A DNA stretch of 64,000 nt from Tubiluchus corallicola (GCA_030141605.1 JAQGDQ010000119.1:481505-545504); one strand, 5' to 3'; shown: positions 1-12,628, counted from the stretch's first letter. Notes: generated from the letters alone by a model not told the origin. Numbers and translations: made by a program.

Positions 1-733
1 AAGAAATCGAATAAAAGTTACATGTATTTCACAAAAATGGCGTTCAATAGTCATTCTAAGATTAGATATACATAAATAGTTCGTCGGCAAACTCTCGACC
101 TCAATATTGCTAATCCGCAATGGTTCACAGGTCACTGTTGATCAGCAGCAATTTTCTTATTAGAATTACACGAATAATACATTGCTGTAAAAGTTACCAA
201 TCAAACATTCAGTAATGGAATATATATCTAGTGTTACTTCTATGTACCACGATAATTTTCCAAATTAAATTATAATCAGTGACGGCGCAATAATTTCATT
301 GACTCCGCCTCCGGGTTTAGCGAAGGCAAACGTTAGATCGAATGCGTGTTTACTTGGCGGTTTCTTAACCAACACCAGGTATCCAAAAGGAAATTAGTGA
401 CAATTCGCCGCTTCTAGTACAAAAGCTGCTAGTCACGTTAACTAAGTGCAACCTTTTTTATGCTTGATGAGCTTGCATATTCCGGCTTGAAATAAACAAT
501 TCTCTACTAAGAAATTCTACATTACTTTTCGTAATAATAAATAAAATTATAATATTAATAATCAGGCCGCTTAGGTTCAAAAGATTCACCACTTTTTTAA
601 ACTCGTAACTTGAAAATTCTGCTAGAAAATAAACAAAAGCCTTGACAACATCTTTTTCAGCAAAAAAACACAGCGTTCCTGATCTAGCAAAACCCTGAGT
701 TCGACCTCCTATTTTGCTCTTTTGTCTCTCCAG

Positions 734-962
734 TGACCAGTCTCCCTGGCACAAAAAAGAAAAGGCGGAGCAAACCCGAGCAAAGTGGCTAAAAGTAATT
801 TTAGGTAGCCAATTAAGATCGCCGCTGGTGCAAGTTCCATGCCACGTGGTGGCCAATTTGCCAAAATCTCCAGGTCCGAGAAAGACTATTCCTGCTTATA
901 TCATGAAGTCCACCAAACACATTAAAAGTTCAGAACAAAATAAGCCACAGGTCATGTTGTAA
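734..962 (+). CDS. Probable terminal exon of an unrecognised plus-strand gene
   Basis: An open frame of 76 residues starts just after a strong acceptor (pyrimidine run ending in ctctccag at 733) and ends with TAA at 960-962. An AATAAA signal overlaps that stop codon at 961-966. The translation is basic and protein-like, with a run containing AKWLKVILGSQLRSP and then a Pro/Lys-rich tail. I do not recognise the family. The reading phase needs two bases from an upstream exon, which would lie before this window or in the first 700 bases, where I see no clear exon. The opposite-strand open frame over the same DNA has no comparable splice or poly(A) context. The gene model is an inference; the acceptor, frame and poly(A) signal are seen. 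Confidence 0.45.
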
Positions 963-2189
963 TAAAAACAGACTTTATTTACATTTTTTACAAAGCCATT
1001 GCCAAATTCTATGGTATTGATAACTACAGTTGACCTGTAATATCAAGCTACAATAAGTACAACTGCAGAAGCAAGAATTACATATGAATGAACCAACATT
1101 AGACTGTGTTCAAAAATTTTGTCTTAACATCATTACAGTAATAACTTCAATATCAGAAGGATTGGTGAGCTATTAAGATTGTATCAACCTGTTTTGACCA
1201 CAAGTAAATGAGTGGGGTATAATCTCTCTAGTCGTCCAAGTTTAGAAATCATTAACTGGTGACATGGTCCCTGGCTCAAATCAACGTAAAGTCTGGATTT
1301 TTTCATACTTCTCTTTGTTCTTCGAATTTTAAGTTTACTTCTTCATTACAGTATAAAGCTATACTGTCTTTGCTTCTATTTGCCATTTCTTTCAGCTATA
1401 TAATTATAATAATAATTTTTTATTCATATCACCACCAACACATTACATCATTACAAAACAGGCAAAGAATTACAAAACTGATTTATAATTCAGCACATTT
1501 GCAAAATTAAATCCAGCACTGAACAGCAGGGCCTACTTTGTCAGAATCTATTTTGATCACTAATGACATTGCAGTGGGCTGAGATCCCGAAATGTTACCT
1601 GCTCAAAATATGATCCCTGGTTTTATCTAGGTAATATCCTTTAACGCGAGACAGTAAGCTGGAAAGTGTTTTTAAGCCACATTCAGATAAACCCTTTGAG
1701 TTGACAAAAATGAGATTGTACCAGGCGATCGCTTATCTGTGTACCCACCAGTCTCAGTTTGTTTGTTAAAAAAACACCATGATCACTCAACTATTCTGTT
1801 ACATAAATAAGTCACTATATTCTCAGCTTTGTAAATGCAGTTAATATTCGAATTTATAAGTGTACTGAATTCCTCTTTTTACTCAACAATTGGGAAATCC
1901 CGAAAAAAAGCTAGAAATAAAAAATAATGAAAAGCAGATGTCAATGCAGTATGTAAGGACGGTGAGTCGTTTACTCCATGTAGGGCCCGGGAACCATGAG
2001 AGGTACAAATTTAACTCGATATGTATACAATGGTCGCAGCAGCAACAATGGCTTTCTCTACTAACAACCAGTCCATCATTTGTCCAAACACAGATAAATA
2101 TATAACAACTGGGTTTCATAACTGAATGATCTTGGGCATATGCTTTGCGCAAATGGCTTGTGGGTTCAACTTTCCTCTGGGCAGTTTTA
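963..2189. other. Intergenic, no gene seen
   Basis: AT-rich DNA between the putative terminal exon and a 5S-derived repeat. Short open frames here lack splice context and recognisable protein composition, so I see no supportable gene. Confidence 0.5.
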
Positions 2190-2649
2190 TTTGCCATACT
2201 GATCTTGCCATCTGCCTCGCAGAGAAAAGTTAATGCATATTGGTTGGCATCCCTCTATCTCGGAAGACAATGGAGTGTGCGCCAATAGAGTCAGTTATTG
2301 ATCACATTGATGGAGCTGCAGCGTCGACTGTGGCTGAGCAGTGCGATCCTTGAACAACTCCAGGGCGCACGCCTGGGCAAGGTGTAATGAGATCCTGAGT
2401 TGCCCAGACGACAGGAACCCCTCTCTTCCTCGCTGGTGTAGTCCAAAGGAAAGCGCAGCGATACGTTTGGCACCAGGTTGGCTGCAGGAGCTGCCGGAGT
2501 CAGTGAGCATGCTGCACTGGTCCGTCTTCGGGGCTCCACTCCTGATTTGGAAGGTTTACTCCTCTACACATGGCCGTTGGGTCACTTGAACTCCCCTGCC
2601 CTCTAGCCGTTGGCTGCTTGTGCAGCTCCTCCGCCTAGTGTCGAGATAT
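2190..2649 (-). repeat. GC-rich body of a 5S-headed repeat (SINE-like)
   Basis: This block is clearly more GC-rich than its surroundings and directly abuts a 5S rRNA-like head on the minus strand. Its distal part, around 2185-2215 (GTTTTATTTGCCATACTGATC), resembles a block around 6920-6950 (GTTTCATTTGCAATTCTGAT) followed in both by TGCCTCG, so at least part belongs to a dispersed family. Open frames on both strands (for example 2291-2589) are by-products of the high GC and resemble no known protein. The layout suggests a SINE3-type retroposon (5S head plus unrelated body), but no poly(A) or microsatellite tail was clearly found. Confidence 0.5.
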
Positions 2650-2768
2650 AGTGTGGCCATCCCGCAAGCTGGTATTCCTAGGCGGTCATCCATCCAAGTA
2701 CTAACCAGGCTCTACGTTGCTTAACTTCGGTGATCAGACGGTTTTCAACGTGATTTGGCCGTAGTTAA
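2650..2768 (-). rRNA. 5S rRNA-like sequence (pseudogene or SINE head)
   Basis: Read on the minus strand, this about 119-nt stretch matches eukaryotic 5S rRNA nearly end to end. It begins CTACGGCCA, carries the A-box region GAAGTTAAGCAACG, then GAGCCTGGTTAGTACTTGG, and the C-box region GGATGGATGACCGCC followed by TAGGAATACC. The 3' end diverges (GCTTGCGGGATGGCC in place of the usual GGTGCTGTAGGC type), so the terminal helix cannot pair normally, and no T-run terminator follows. It is therefore more likely a pseudogene or the pol III head of a SINE than a working 5S gene. The polymerase III internal control region is largely intact. Confidence 0.75.
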
Positions 2769-3444
2769 TGCATAAGACCATGGCTTAGATGTCTCTGCTG
2801 GTTCAGTAACTCATCTTCTTGGTGAACCAGTCTCCAGGTCGCAATTCAAACATCGTAATGAATGGGAAGGTCGGACGCAGAGTGCTGGATTAGGCTTCCA
2901 GTGTGCAAAAGTATATAAGATAACATAATACACCCACTGCAAGAAGATATTCCATGAATTCCTTGACTGCAAGTGAATATAGAGAAAAAACTGCTGCTCA
3001 CTACATGTAGATCAAGAAGAAGTGAAACAAGTAAAATTTTAAATGTAGTACAAAAGTAAAATTAACCCCGTGCATATTTTTCTAAGTTAATGAATTGTAT
3101 TCAATTCATTACCATCTCTTTACAGCAGCATGTTGGCTTTTGTTTGATGAAGGGTTTTCAGTCTACAAAACCTTACAACACTGGATAATGGTAATATTAA
3201 GCTGTGTCTAACACATTGGTAAGTAGCTAATAAAAGGCAGCAGTGACACTTTCACACACATAAGTGAAGCAAGTTAATACTGGTATTAGTTGCTTACACA
3301 AGTTTTCCCTTCTTTATTTTAGGTCTGCTATGATGGGGGGGGGGGGTCAATTGGCAATGCAATACTGTTGTAGTAAAAGTAATTCTACCAGCTTTATGAG
3401 TTTAGATACACATGTAGTTGCCCGCCCAATAAAATAACAGCGGG

Positions 3445-3958
3445 TAGTGGCGGGCAATTTTGAAATTTTGTAATTTGATTATAATCTTGTTCTCATACTT
3501 CGATATCACTATTAATCTTTTGCGACGATTTTTAGTGTTTTAGCCATATTTTCCAATGGTTGCAGTGAAATGTAGCATATAACGTCTTCACAGCTTTCGT
3601 CAATGCTCACTATTTTCATACTTGCAGACTATTTTAGTACTTGTAGACTAAACACGCACATTCGTTAACTAGTCGACGTCACTATACACGCCAAGTGTTA
3701 AGGAATTTGAAGCCTCCAGTTTGCAACACTATTGTTCCCAATTGTGCGCATTACGTAAGGCAAGAAAATGAAGAAAAAACACAAAGGCCCCATTTACTTG
3801 TGTTAAAATACTGCGTTTTAGTCAGTGTGTCACATAATACCTTGCTCTCGATTAATCTCGATTAATTGAAGTACTGTTCAATTATCAATTATACCAATTT
3901 ATGCGTACATGACTGTAATCTCAATTAGTTAGATTAATTTATGAATTGCCCATCACTA
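3445..3958. mobile_element. MITE, TAGTGATGGGC family, copy A
   Basis: The left end (TAGTGGCGGGCAATTTTGAAA) and right end (reverse complement TAGTGATGGGCAATTC) form imperfect terminal inverted repeats. The interior matches, in opposite orientation, the element at 57535-57985; for example both carry AATATCAC or GATATCAC blocks and TTTTAGCCATATTTT. There is no coding capacity. A second inverted repeat (TTGCCCGCC at about 3418 against GGCGGGCAA at 3449) overlaps the left end, making the exact boundary and any target duplication uncertain. Probably a non-autonomous hAT-like element, judged from copy B. Confidence 0.65.
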
Positions 3959-4616
3959 ACACAGGACATTGTTTTTTGTATTGTAATGTACCTAATACTG
4001 TATCACAAAAAAGGTCCCTTGGCAAACAAGACATTGAAGTTCAATTTTCAAAAATTTAGCTGGCATTCTTTTCTGATTCACAGTATCCAATTGTTAACAT
4101 CACAAACTTTCCGAAGAAAAAGTCAAGAAATAAATAAAGACATTACAATCTTCAGCAAGTCAGGCAGCAATTGTTATAATTTAAATTCAGAGATTTAAGA
4201 GAATTTTTCCAAATTAAAAAGTCCTAATATTTACTGAAAATAAAACATAGAAAAGATGGGCTATGGCGGCTATGCGAACAACTGAACTGTAATACACACT
4301 TTCATTTTGCGCCATTTTCATTGTTGACATTTTAGTTGCAACTAGTAACACTGTTCATATGTAGTGAAACTAGTTTTACTAAAGTTATCACCAACTTAAC
4401 ATGCTTGATGTAAGTAAGATGAAAAACAAAACAATCCGATGAATAACCTTCACTAACATGAATGTAATTATTTGGAACAATGTAATACAGTTACTAAGAT
4501 GGGTTCTGACTAAAGCTAACAGCATCAATCAATTGCCAAACAGCAAAACATTGATACCTAATGCCTCGTATTTACACAAATACTATCTAAATTCAAAACA
4601 GCTACGATAACCACTA

Positions 4617-7600
4617 CTATTGGCTTGACTCAGGTAAGTCAATAATTAGACTGTCTTCTTCGGGGTTTGTTGGCGACAGACCAACTTCAGCGGTTTCCCT
4701 ACAAAACAGAAATGTAATAAGATATGATTTAAATTTTACTTAGAAATACATATACAAATAGAAATACATTTATACAACCACAAGAATTATTCTTGTTCAA
4801 TTGCACAAACTAACAAGTCCATGAAACAAAAAGAAAAACATCTAAATGTTAGAAAAGTGTGTGCCTGCTCAAATGTGCTCTTTTACGTGGACCAATTATC
4901 TGCTGCATTTTCTTAACCCTTTTGAAATCAACATCCTTTGTGAACAGCACTCTTGTCTTTAAACTTGTAGTCTATTATGTATAGTTTAAACTTTGTGGTA
5001 TTAAGTTAGTTACTGATTTTACAAACAAAAATTGTCAATGCTAAAAAATACTTCAAGTCCTCGTAACAGCATATAACAAGTGTAAATTTTTTTAGCAGAT
5101 TTCCAGAACCGTTGGTATGCTGAACCTATGTCTTAACGCAAGTCTCCAGTCTTTGTCCCTACAGCATATTTCACTCGGTAAAGTTAAAATTCAATAAGTC
5201 TCAAGTTGAGAGACAGTCATGCTGGCACCTGGGTCAATCAGTACAGAAGACTATTTTGCACTTTGCAGTGAAATTACGCAATGCATTTGAAACAGACACA
5301 TAGTTTTTCAAAGCTGTTGATGTCCACGAAACTATCTTGGTGAGTGTCTGATTCTCACTGTCAAACAAAACAGACCTCAATACTAGACATAAATGTATGT
5401 AATGTAAGTAATGTTTCAGCGACTCAAATTTACGAAGTATTAATCTGGGGTGCGTTGACTCAATTTTTGTATAAACATCTCTAATAGGTCCTTTTTTATT
5501 TCGACAGCTAGGTCGTAAATTGCATAAAAAATGCATGAAAACACACACAATTACAAGTACATTTACAATGATACCGAAGACCTACAGTAAGTAGTACAGT
5601 AAGAATTATGAAAGCAATTCATTCAATAAACATGTGTCCCCATTTTAACTTTTCAGTCAGCTCTCAATTACTATAGGTAATCGGATGTCTAGTACACAGT
5701 TCATTTCAAAATTGTTTAAATACTTTAGATCAAAAATAGATCTGAGTTCAAAATACGTTTCATATAGAAGTTTTGTGAATTTTGTAGCCTAAGAAATGGA
5801 GTAAGCTGAGCATCTAACTATGTCATCAAAGTAAGAGATGTCAAATCTAAACATGTATGTAGCACTGCAATCATACTAAAGTGAGAATCATTTTCTGATA
5901 CATTTATTATAAATAATTTCAATGTTCCTGTAATTATAGAGTAGTAGTGTAGAGTATGTAATTGTAAAAAGTAGTAAAAGTAGTAATCCCTGTAACTGTA
6001 AAAAGTAGTAAACGATTATGTAGTGTAAAGTGTTTTTTTCCTAATAGCTTCATGAATCATTTTATAATAGAATAAGTTTTTCTATATTTTTATTTTACTT
6101 TATTTTTATTTTTATTATTTTCTATTTATTTTTTTCATCAAAATTTTAATTTTACTAAACTTTTTTTTGTGAAATATTGCATTATTTAGCAGTTTTAAAT
6201 ATTATTTTATTATTACTTATATGTATTTTTTCTGTACAGCATTCAAGCATGTATCTATATAGCTTTTACATTATACAAAAAAATAAAGTTAAACTTATAG
6301 AAATAGACCTTTCTCTATATAGACATTCGAAAAATAGAAGTGCAAAGGTTTTAAAAAGTAAAATTTTAATTTGTCTAGAACATTTTCCAAAATTCAAATA
6401 ATCATATTTGTTCTAGAAATGCTAATTATAAACTTACTCCATCCCACTAAACATTTCCTGTGGCACAGTTAATGGCGCCTTCTCTGGAACAAGATCAGGA
6501 ATGGTCTTCCTCGACTGAAAGTGACTTTCAATTTCTTCTGTGCTCAAATGAGGTTGAAGAGGCGGAGCTGACTGTGGAGGAGACTTGATCACAGGAGATG
6601 GCTTCTTGTTGTTGGAATTTACTTGCCCTGCGGAGTAAAATAAATTTGTATTCATGTCACTTGTTACAATAATTTGTGGTGTATGATAAAAATGCACTGA
6701 ACTCGTCACAGCCTATAACAGCAGAATATTTGTGTGAAGCCTACTGCCCGGCACTGGGTTTGAAAATCTAGCCATGTTTCTCTTCATGCAAATGAATTAC
6801 ACATAATTTTGCTACAAATTACTTAATAAAGCATAAATTGACATACTATGCAGCAGAAATGGCAAGACTGGTCAGTCAATAGATAGGTGAACTGCTTTGA
6901 TCTTGCTCAGCGAGGTTTCATTTGCAATTCTGATTCTGTTATTTGCCTCGAAAGAGGATGGTGGTATTCACAGTGTGACAGACACTTTCAGTGACTCATC
7001 TTAGAAGTGCAGTTTTGACAAGAGTAATGTACTGATTTTGTCGCAAGCATGCAAACTGTCTATACTTTGCTGCTGAATGTTGGATTTTATCTCGCACTGT
7101 AGGTGTAATTAGTCTGTGTGGAAAAACAGATACCACACAGTCAAATTTTAAAGTGCACTTTTTGTGTCTTTTTTCTGGTATTTAATTTGTCTGTTTCCAA
7201 AATAGTCTGGGTTGCGCTCTGCAGCTCCGGTCTTGAACACATGAAACAAAGGATTGTGCAATCTGGCAGCCGACTCTCTACGTGCAGTTAATGCTCACAA
7301 AGGCAAACTCAGTATGACTTTTGCCAGGAAGGCAATGACACTTGCTTGACACTGGATAGGGATGACAAATGAAATACAACTCAACTGTACCCCTTGTTGC
7401 AGGAAATCAGCAAAATAGCAAGAGTTCAATGGCAAGATGCTGATTGAATAGCAAAACATTGTTCCTGTCATTTGAATTTCTATGAAAATCAACTTCATAT
7501 TGCAATGAAAAAATTCTATGAAATTAATCTGTGTGGAAAACTAGTCCCACACAGGCTAATTTGGTATTTGGTACTTCATGTATTCAGCTGCACACTGAAA

Positions 7601-10600
7601 AGTTGGTTTCAAAATTAGTCACACAGACTAATTACATTAAACAGTCTAAAGAAATATGTTTTGATCACAAATGTTTCTTTCACTCGAAATGGTAGAATAC
7701 CTTGAATCAGTTGTGCAATTGTTTTAGCAGAGCAAACTGGGAAACTTCAATACATCCAGAATTGGGATAAAACATCTTATGACAACGCGATGCACCACAC
7801 TTTTATCGAATTCTGAATTTTATTAAATTAACATAAGCCACAATTGGCAAGGACATTCAACAGCCTAAGAACGATCCAAGTGGGCCAGTTTATAGTTTGT
7901 CAGTTTTTTCAGCTAATGTGCACTTAAATGTTGTACAATGAGCAATTAAAGCATGATGGAATAGCATCATGGTTTAAGCATTCACTGTTTCACAGACGAA
8001 ATCAAGCGAACACATTGACATTATATTGATTTCAACGAAACTAAATTCAACGAAAAACGTATGTCTTAAACAATAAACTGACAAATACAAGAACTGATAG
8101 CGTAAACAGCAGGAAATACAAATACTTGCCTATCACACCAGAAGCTTTTATTGTTTTCTTTCTTTTGCTTGTATCTGTTGTCTTTGCTTGCTTAACCTAA
8201 ATTATAGAACATTTCATCTAACTGCTTTTAACATTAACTAAATGTCAAAATATCATTCCAAAACTCCTCAAAGTAAAAGTCTTATTCCAACAGAATTCCT
8301 GCAACTTACTAAACAAGCAGTTGACAGGGTAGAACTAGTTTCTGACTTTAATGTATAGGTGACAGTACCTGTGATGCAGGTATAGTTTGTTACTTATTCT
8401 AAATTAGGTCAGGATTTGCACATCAGTCAGAACTTGTTAACGTTCGAAACTTCCAGTAAACTGCAGTAAATAGTTAAATATTATGGAAAAAATAACGAAG
8501 AATTTACAGCACTATGGGATGCTGTAAACAATCATCAATGAGCACAGCCAAATGATAAATAAATGTGACTCTGAGGACACAAATAGTCAAGCATTTTCTT
8601 TGTGTTCTTGTCTCAGACGGCATTAACACACCGAGTGCATTATTTTCAGTAACTACATGAGTCGAAAAATAACGTACAACACGGCAAAAAAAACACAGAC
8701 TCGCCAATGTTTTATAATTTGAATAATGTATGATCACAGTTAGGAAAAGCCGATATAATTATTTTAAAAATGATCAAATATGGCAGTTTTTGTAGATGAC
8801 TGCGTACTATATTACCTATAAGATATAAGTTATTTCATGTACAATTAATATTTACCGGTCTAGGTGGAGCTAGCCCTGGATATCCCATTGCTGCTAGTGT
8901 TGCCATCGGATCAGAAGTCCCAAATGGTGGTACAGTTCCCGTCATTTTTCGTCTGCAAGGCAAACATTAACGATTGTTTTTTTAGTTTATTGATTTGTTT
9001 AGTGAACAAGAACTAATTCTTATTCTTTGTTACAAGAACCATCATCTGTAAAGTGTCATCTCTTGTGACTAATATGCCTCTGTTGGTTCAGTGTCTCATC
9101 TTTGGAGATGACTATCCTTGAAATGAGCTAAGTTCTGCTACAACTGAAACCACAAACCATTTACATTAAACACGTCCTGCCACGGCATACTAGAACCTAG
9201 CTTTCAGAGTACTGAAAACTATAAATAAAAAATAAATGATATTATGTGCTCTACTTCTTTGCTTTCCGATCTTTCTCTGCTTCGCTACCACTCGACGCTG
9301 TTTCTTCTGACTCACTGCTGGATCCACCAGTTTTCTCATACTTCAGAAGCCTATCCAGCAAAAAGCTAGAACAAAAACAACAGCAATAACTTAGAAAAGT
9401 AGAAATTATAGGTAAGTGTTTAAGATAAAAATATCCACTTTCAGTATTAAAGGAAGACAGGATAATTTTTCATATCTGACCCCATTTTCAAGCATGGTAA
9501 AAATTATACATTCTTAACACCAATAATACTGCAAAAGCATTTCTGATAATTAAATAATAGATTAAAATCTTAATTAATGGTGGGCGATTAATGGCATAAA
9601 AAATGAACAAACATTCCAACAACATGTTACATGTGTTTGCAAAAGAAGTTTGCAGTACAGTGCTACTAAAAGAGATTCATTATGTTGTACTAAAACTCAG
9701 CAGGTTTTTTATAAAAATTCAAATTTCAAGTTTACCGCTGTGCTCACGCATGAGCTGCCGAATGTGCTTACTACGTCACAAACAAACACCACTGAACTGA
9801 ACTGTGTTGCAAAAGAAACGTGCACTAAAAATCTTATGTTAAAACATATAAAAATAATTAAGCATTGTCATAACAAGTTATACTAGTTATATGGTAGGAA
9901 AACTGGGACAATAATGAGACAAATATAATATTATTTTATGTCACTATGGTGCCACAATGCAGAAGTCCTGGTTCACTTTGCCATACATGTCATAATAATC
10001 TACTTCACTGCTTCCTTTGGGATACTCTGATCTAGACACTGTTAGGAAATAACACTCATCAGCTTTGCTAGACATCTCCAAGTCCTTGCTGTCTTTAATT
10101 TTATTCAGTTTTAATTCATTTCAACATTTAAAAATTTTAACCCGACATCAATTGACAAGTTTCAAAGAATTATGCAATTCAAGTAGGAACAAACACCTGT
10201 GTACTCTGGAACCCAGAAACCATTCTTTATACCCAGAAACATATCAGACCAAAATAATGGCTGTATGTATATTGTGGAAGTTCATAATGGTGAAAACAAA
10301 CCTTTTATCTCTTGATATTTTCAGTAATCGTCGCTGACATTTCTTCAATTCTTCTTGAAATGAAATATTTTCCTAGAAAAATATCGTAGTCTTGTTCAAT
10401 GAATGATTAACTGACCACAAACACAAGATTGTGTGGAGCTGGGGCACAAAAGAGCTCCAAGTTACCTAAGTTTGGGTTGCCTAACTCCCTACATTTTCTG
10501 AGTTGTAACAGATCTGAAATCTTGAACCACCCAATTAAAACTGCTGGCCATACAATACCACTAAAGGGTACTGATTGGCTAACTGAAGCTCGTCCCCTGT

Positions 10601-11192
10601 CTGATATAAGAAGGACTAAATGGTTGACTGTCCTGCATTATTTTTTTAAGGTGTATGTGACACATAATCTTAAACCAGTGTCTCACAGTCAACAGCATGT
10701 CCAATAAGATATATCCGCCATTTGACAATATAATAACTCAAGTCCTTTCATTAACACATGTTTTGAATCTGTCCACCACCTGGTATTACAAGAACCCAAA
10801 GTTTGGTTTATACATATAAACCACTTGTAGTTTCATGTCGCCTTATTAACCAGTCTGACTTCCTGGCTTGCAATTGGAAAGTATTCACTAACAAGATAAA
10901 CTGAGAAGATAGCACTACTGAGCGATTAAAGTATAATTCATAGGCGATCATGTTTAGTTCCATTTATCCATTTATAATATGAATGGCATCTAAGTACAAA
11001 CAATTAAAGTAACTTTTGAGACGCTCTTTGAGGCTTTTAACAATTCCAGCAATACAAAAGTATCATTTGACGGGAATATCATGGTAAAGCGTTGGACATA
11101 CTTACATAAACTAAGAACTTTAACTTGGTCTTTAGAGTTTTGTACTTATGTTTGTAGTTGACCTCTTCAGTCATTGAAGCTAAGTTTGACAT
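4617..11192 (-). CDS. INO80E: INO80 complex subunit E homologue (7 exons, complete)
   Basis: Exons on the minus strand: 11192-11106, 10372-10302, 9365-9255, 8952-8856, 8196-8130, 6627-6438, 4698-4617. They join in phase to 705 nt, giving 234 residues (human INO80E is of similar length). Exon 1 encodes MSNLASMTEEVNYKHKYKTL, which starts the N-terminal coiled-coil. Exon 2 gives ENISFQEELKKCQRRLLKIS, and the split SFLLDRLLKYEK followed by a Ser/Glu-rich stretch is the family signature. The middle is Pro/Lys-rich. The C-terminus has the motif LTVPQEMFSGME and an acidic end EEDSLIIDLPESSQ, both like the vertebrate protein. INO80E is a metazoan-specific accessory subunit of the nuclear INO80 ATP-dependent chromatin remodeller. 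Intron 5 uses a GC donor (ATAG|GCAAGT). The start is the first in-frame Met of exon 1. The gene is divergent from RPL6. Confidence 0.9.
7104..7636. mobile_element. TIR element with perfect 17-bp ends, in INO80E intron 5
   Basis: The left end TGTAATTAGTCTGTGTG at 7104-7120 is exactly repeated in reverse complement at 7620-7636. Each end also carries a subterminal inverted CCACACAG, so both ends can fold (left: CTGTGTGG...CCACACAG; right: AATCTGTGTGG...CCACACAGGCTAATT at about 7525-7562). The interior has no transposase-like frame. It looks like a non-autonomous DNA transposon; no convincing target duplication is visible. Confidence 0.7.
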
Positions 11193-12111
11193 GATATTAG
11201 AAGATGTCCAGCAAAGCTAAATAGCAAATGAAAAACTAATAAGATTGCGACATTGACGGCATCAGCTGCAGAATCTGAAACTCGCAGTACGTTAGTTTTA
11301 TAGATATGGTTGATGATCTCTCGTATGCTAAAAAACTTAAATCTTATCAAGAAGTAAATGCGGTTGTTTAACTGAAATATGTGACTTCAATTTGCCAATA
11401 TTTATCTTTCCATTTTTCTCTTTTAATCAATACCCAGGCACATACTAGAGAACACATAAATAATAAGCCTATTTTTAAACAATGATTAAACATTGATATG
11501 CTATCATTTTAAGTTTTTGATTCTGAAATTGGCCAGTGAAATATGCTCTACCTACAGATTTGTGCTTTATTTTTAAAAAAAGCTCAATAGTAATCTGCTC
11601 TTAATCTTAAAGAGATTTTTTTGGCTTCCATAACTTACTGAAGTTTAAGTAAACCTATGGTGGCAATCAACATGGGCTGACAAAGTAATTCATGTTCTGG
11701 ATTATGATTTTACCTTACAATTTACTTTTTATAGTGACCTAAAACTGAACTCGGTTGTGACCTTTCTCACAGGTGCCTTAGCCTTAAGCAGTTGAATGAT
11801 GGTGCATCTATGGTTGCTATTGGAAACCTACACCACGGGTTCACAACAAGGGAGACAAAAAACGGGAATGGATGTTGGTTTGAAAATAAAGAACAGATAG
11901 TTTTGAACAATGTCTATGAGGACTCAAGAAAAGAAGATATCTTCCTGTAAAACTAGTTAAGCCCTTGATGATTTTAAAACAATTAATGAGATCAACAGCT
12001 TTCTGTCGCTGTTCCAGGGTAATTACAGTGGACTGGTCAATGTTGTTTGTTAATGGCAAAGCTTTAGTATGCAAAATTGAAAAATTAATTGATTATTTCA
12101 TACCATAGAGG

Positions 12112-12335
12112 CTAGCCTGAAATGTAAAATCACCAGGCTAGCTGAATACCTGATATGGGTAGCGCTAGCGATGTGAGAAATCTTTGAATTTGATAGAGAA
12201 AGTCGCCAGCACTTCTCACTGTGCAAGTACACTGTCGGCACAACAGTCAGCCCAACATGTTTGTTACTGAGGCACGAGTGGGGAAAACGACAAAAGTTTG
12301 TTGACGTCAAGTTGATGTCCTAAGCTACAGGCTAG
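12112..12335. mobile_element. Possible short TIR element
   Basis: The ends are CTAGCCTGAA and, in reverse complement, CTAGCCTGTA, with a further internal CAGGCTAG at about 12132. There is no clear target-site duplication and no coding capacity. The size, 224 bp, fits a MITE, but the terminal match is short. Confidence 0.4.
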
Positions 12336-12425
12336 GAGACACTCACACTTACTCGACATCACCACGCACAGCCTTGTTAAGATACTAGTCAATCTCAATG
12401 GTTTGGGCCTCACTTTTCTACCTGC

Positions 12426-12528
12426 CTCGCTGTGTACTACATAGCCTTGTTTTTACTGCCATGTAGCACCTTGCCATGTACTCCAACAGCATGTTGTCAT
12501 AAAGCGGTACAAGGCACTACACAGTGAG
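12426..12528. repeat. Imperfect inverted repeat
   Basis: CTCGCTGTGTACTACATAGCCTTG (key blocks CTGTGTA and GCCTTG, 12426-12449) pairs with CAAGGCACTACACAGTGAG at 12510-12528 with one small gap. It could fold as a long hairpin in the INO80E/RPL6 intergenic region and may be the core of a decayed TIR element. Confidence 0.5.
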
Positions 12529-12579
12529 ATGGCACATGGTGCTATGGTGCGAGGGGAGACGTTCGAATGTGTGCCATAT

Positions 12580-12628
12580 TAGTAGTAGTAAAAATTTTAT
12601 AGACAACTAAAAGTTTTACTACTACTAG
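12580..12628. repeat. Hairpin with AGTAGTAGTAAAA arms
   Basis: Left arm TAGTAGTAGTAAAAATTTT (from 12580) and right arm AAAAGTTTTACTACTACTA (to 12628) are inverted copies with one or two mismatches and a loop of about 10 nt. Confidence 0.6.

Noticed and set aside
2291-2589. Open frames on both strands in the GC-rich block
   Set aside because: Both strands are open because of composition; the block is repeat body next to a 5S-like head and has no protein resemblance.
10429-10707. 92-residue plus-strand frame within INO80E intron 1
   Set aside because: No acceptor or donor context and no family resemblance; it lies in an intron of a well-supported gene.
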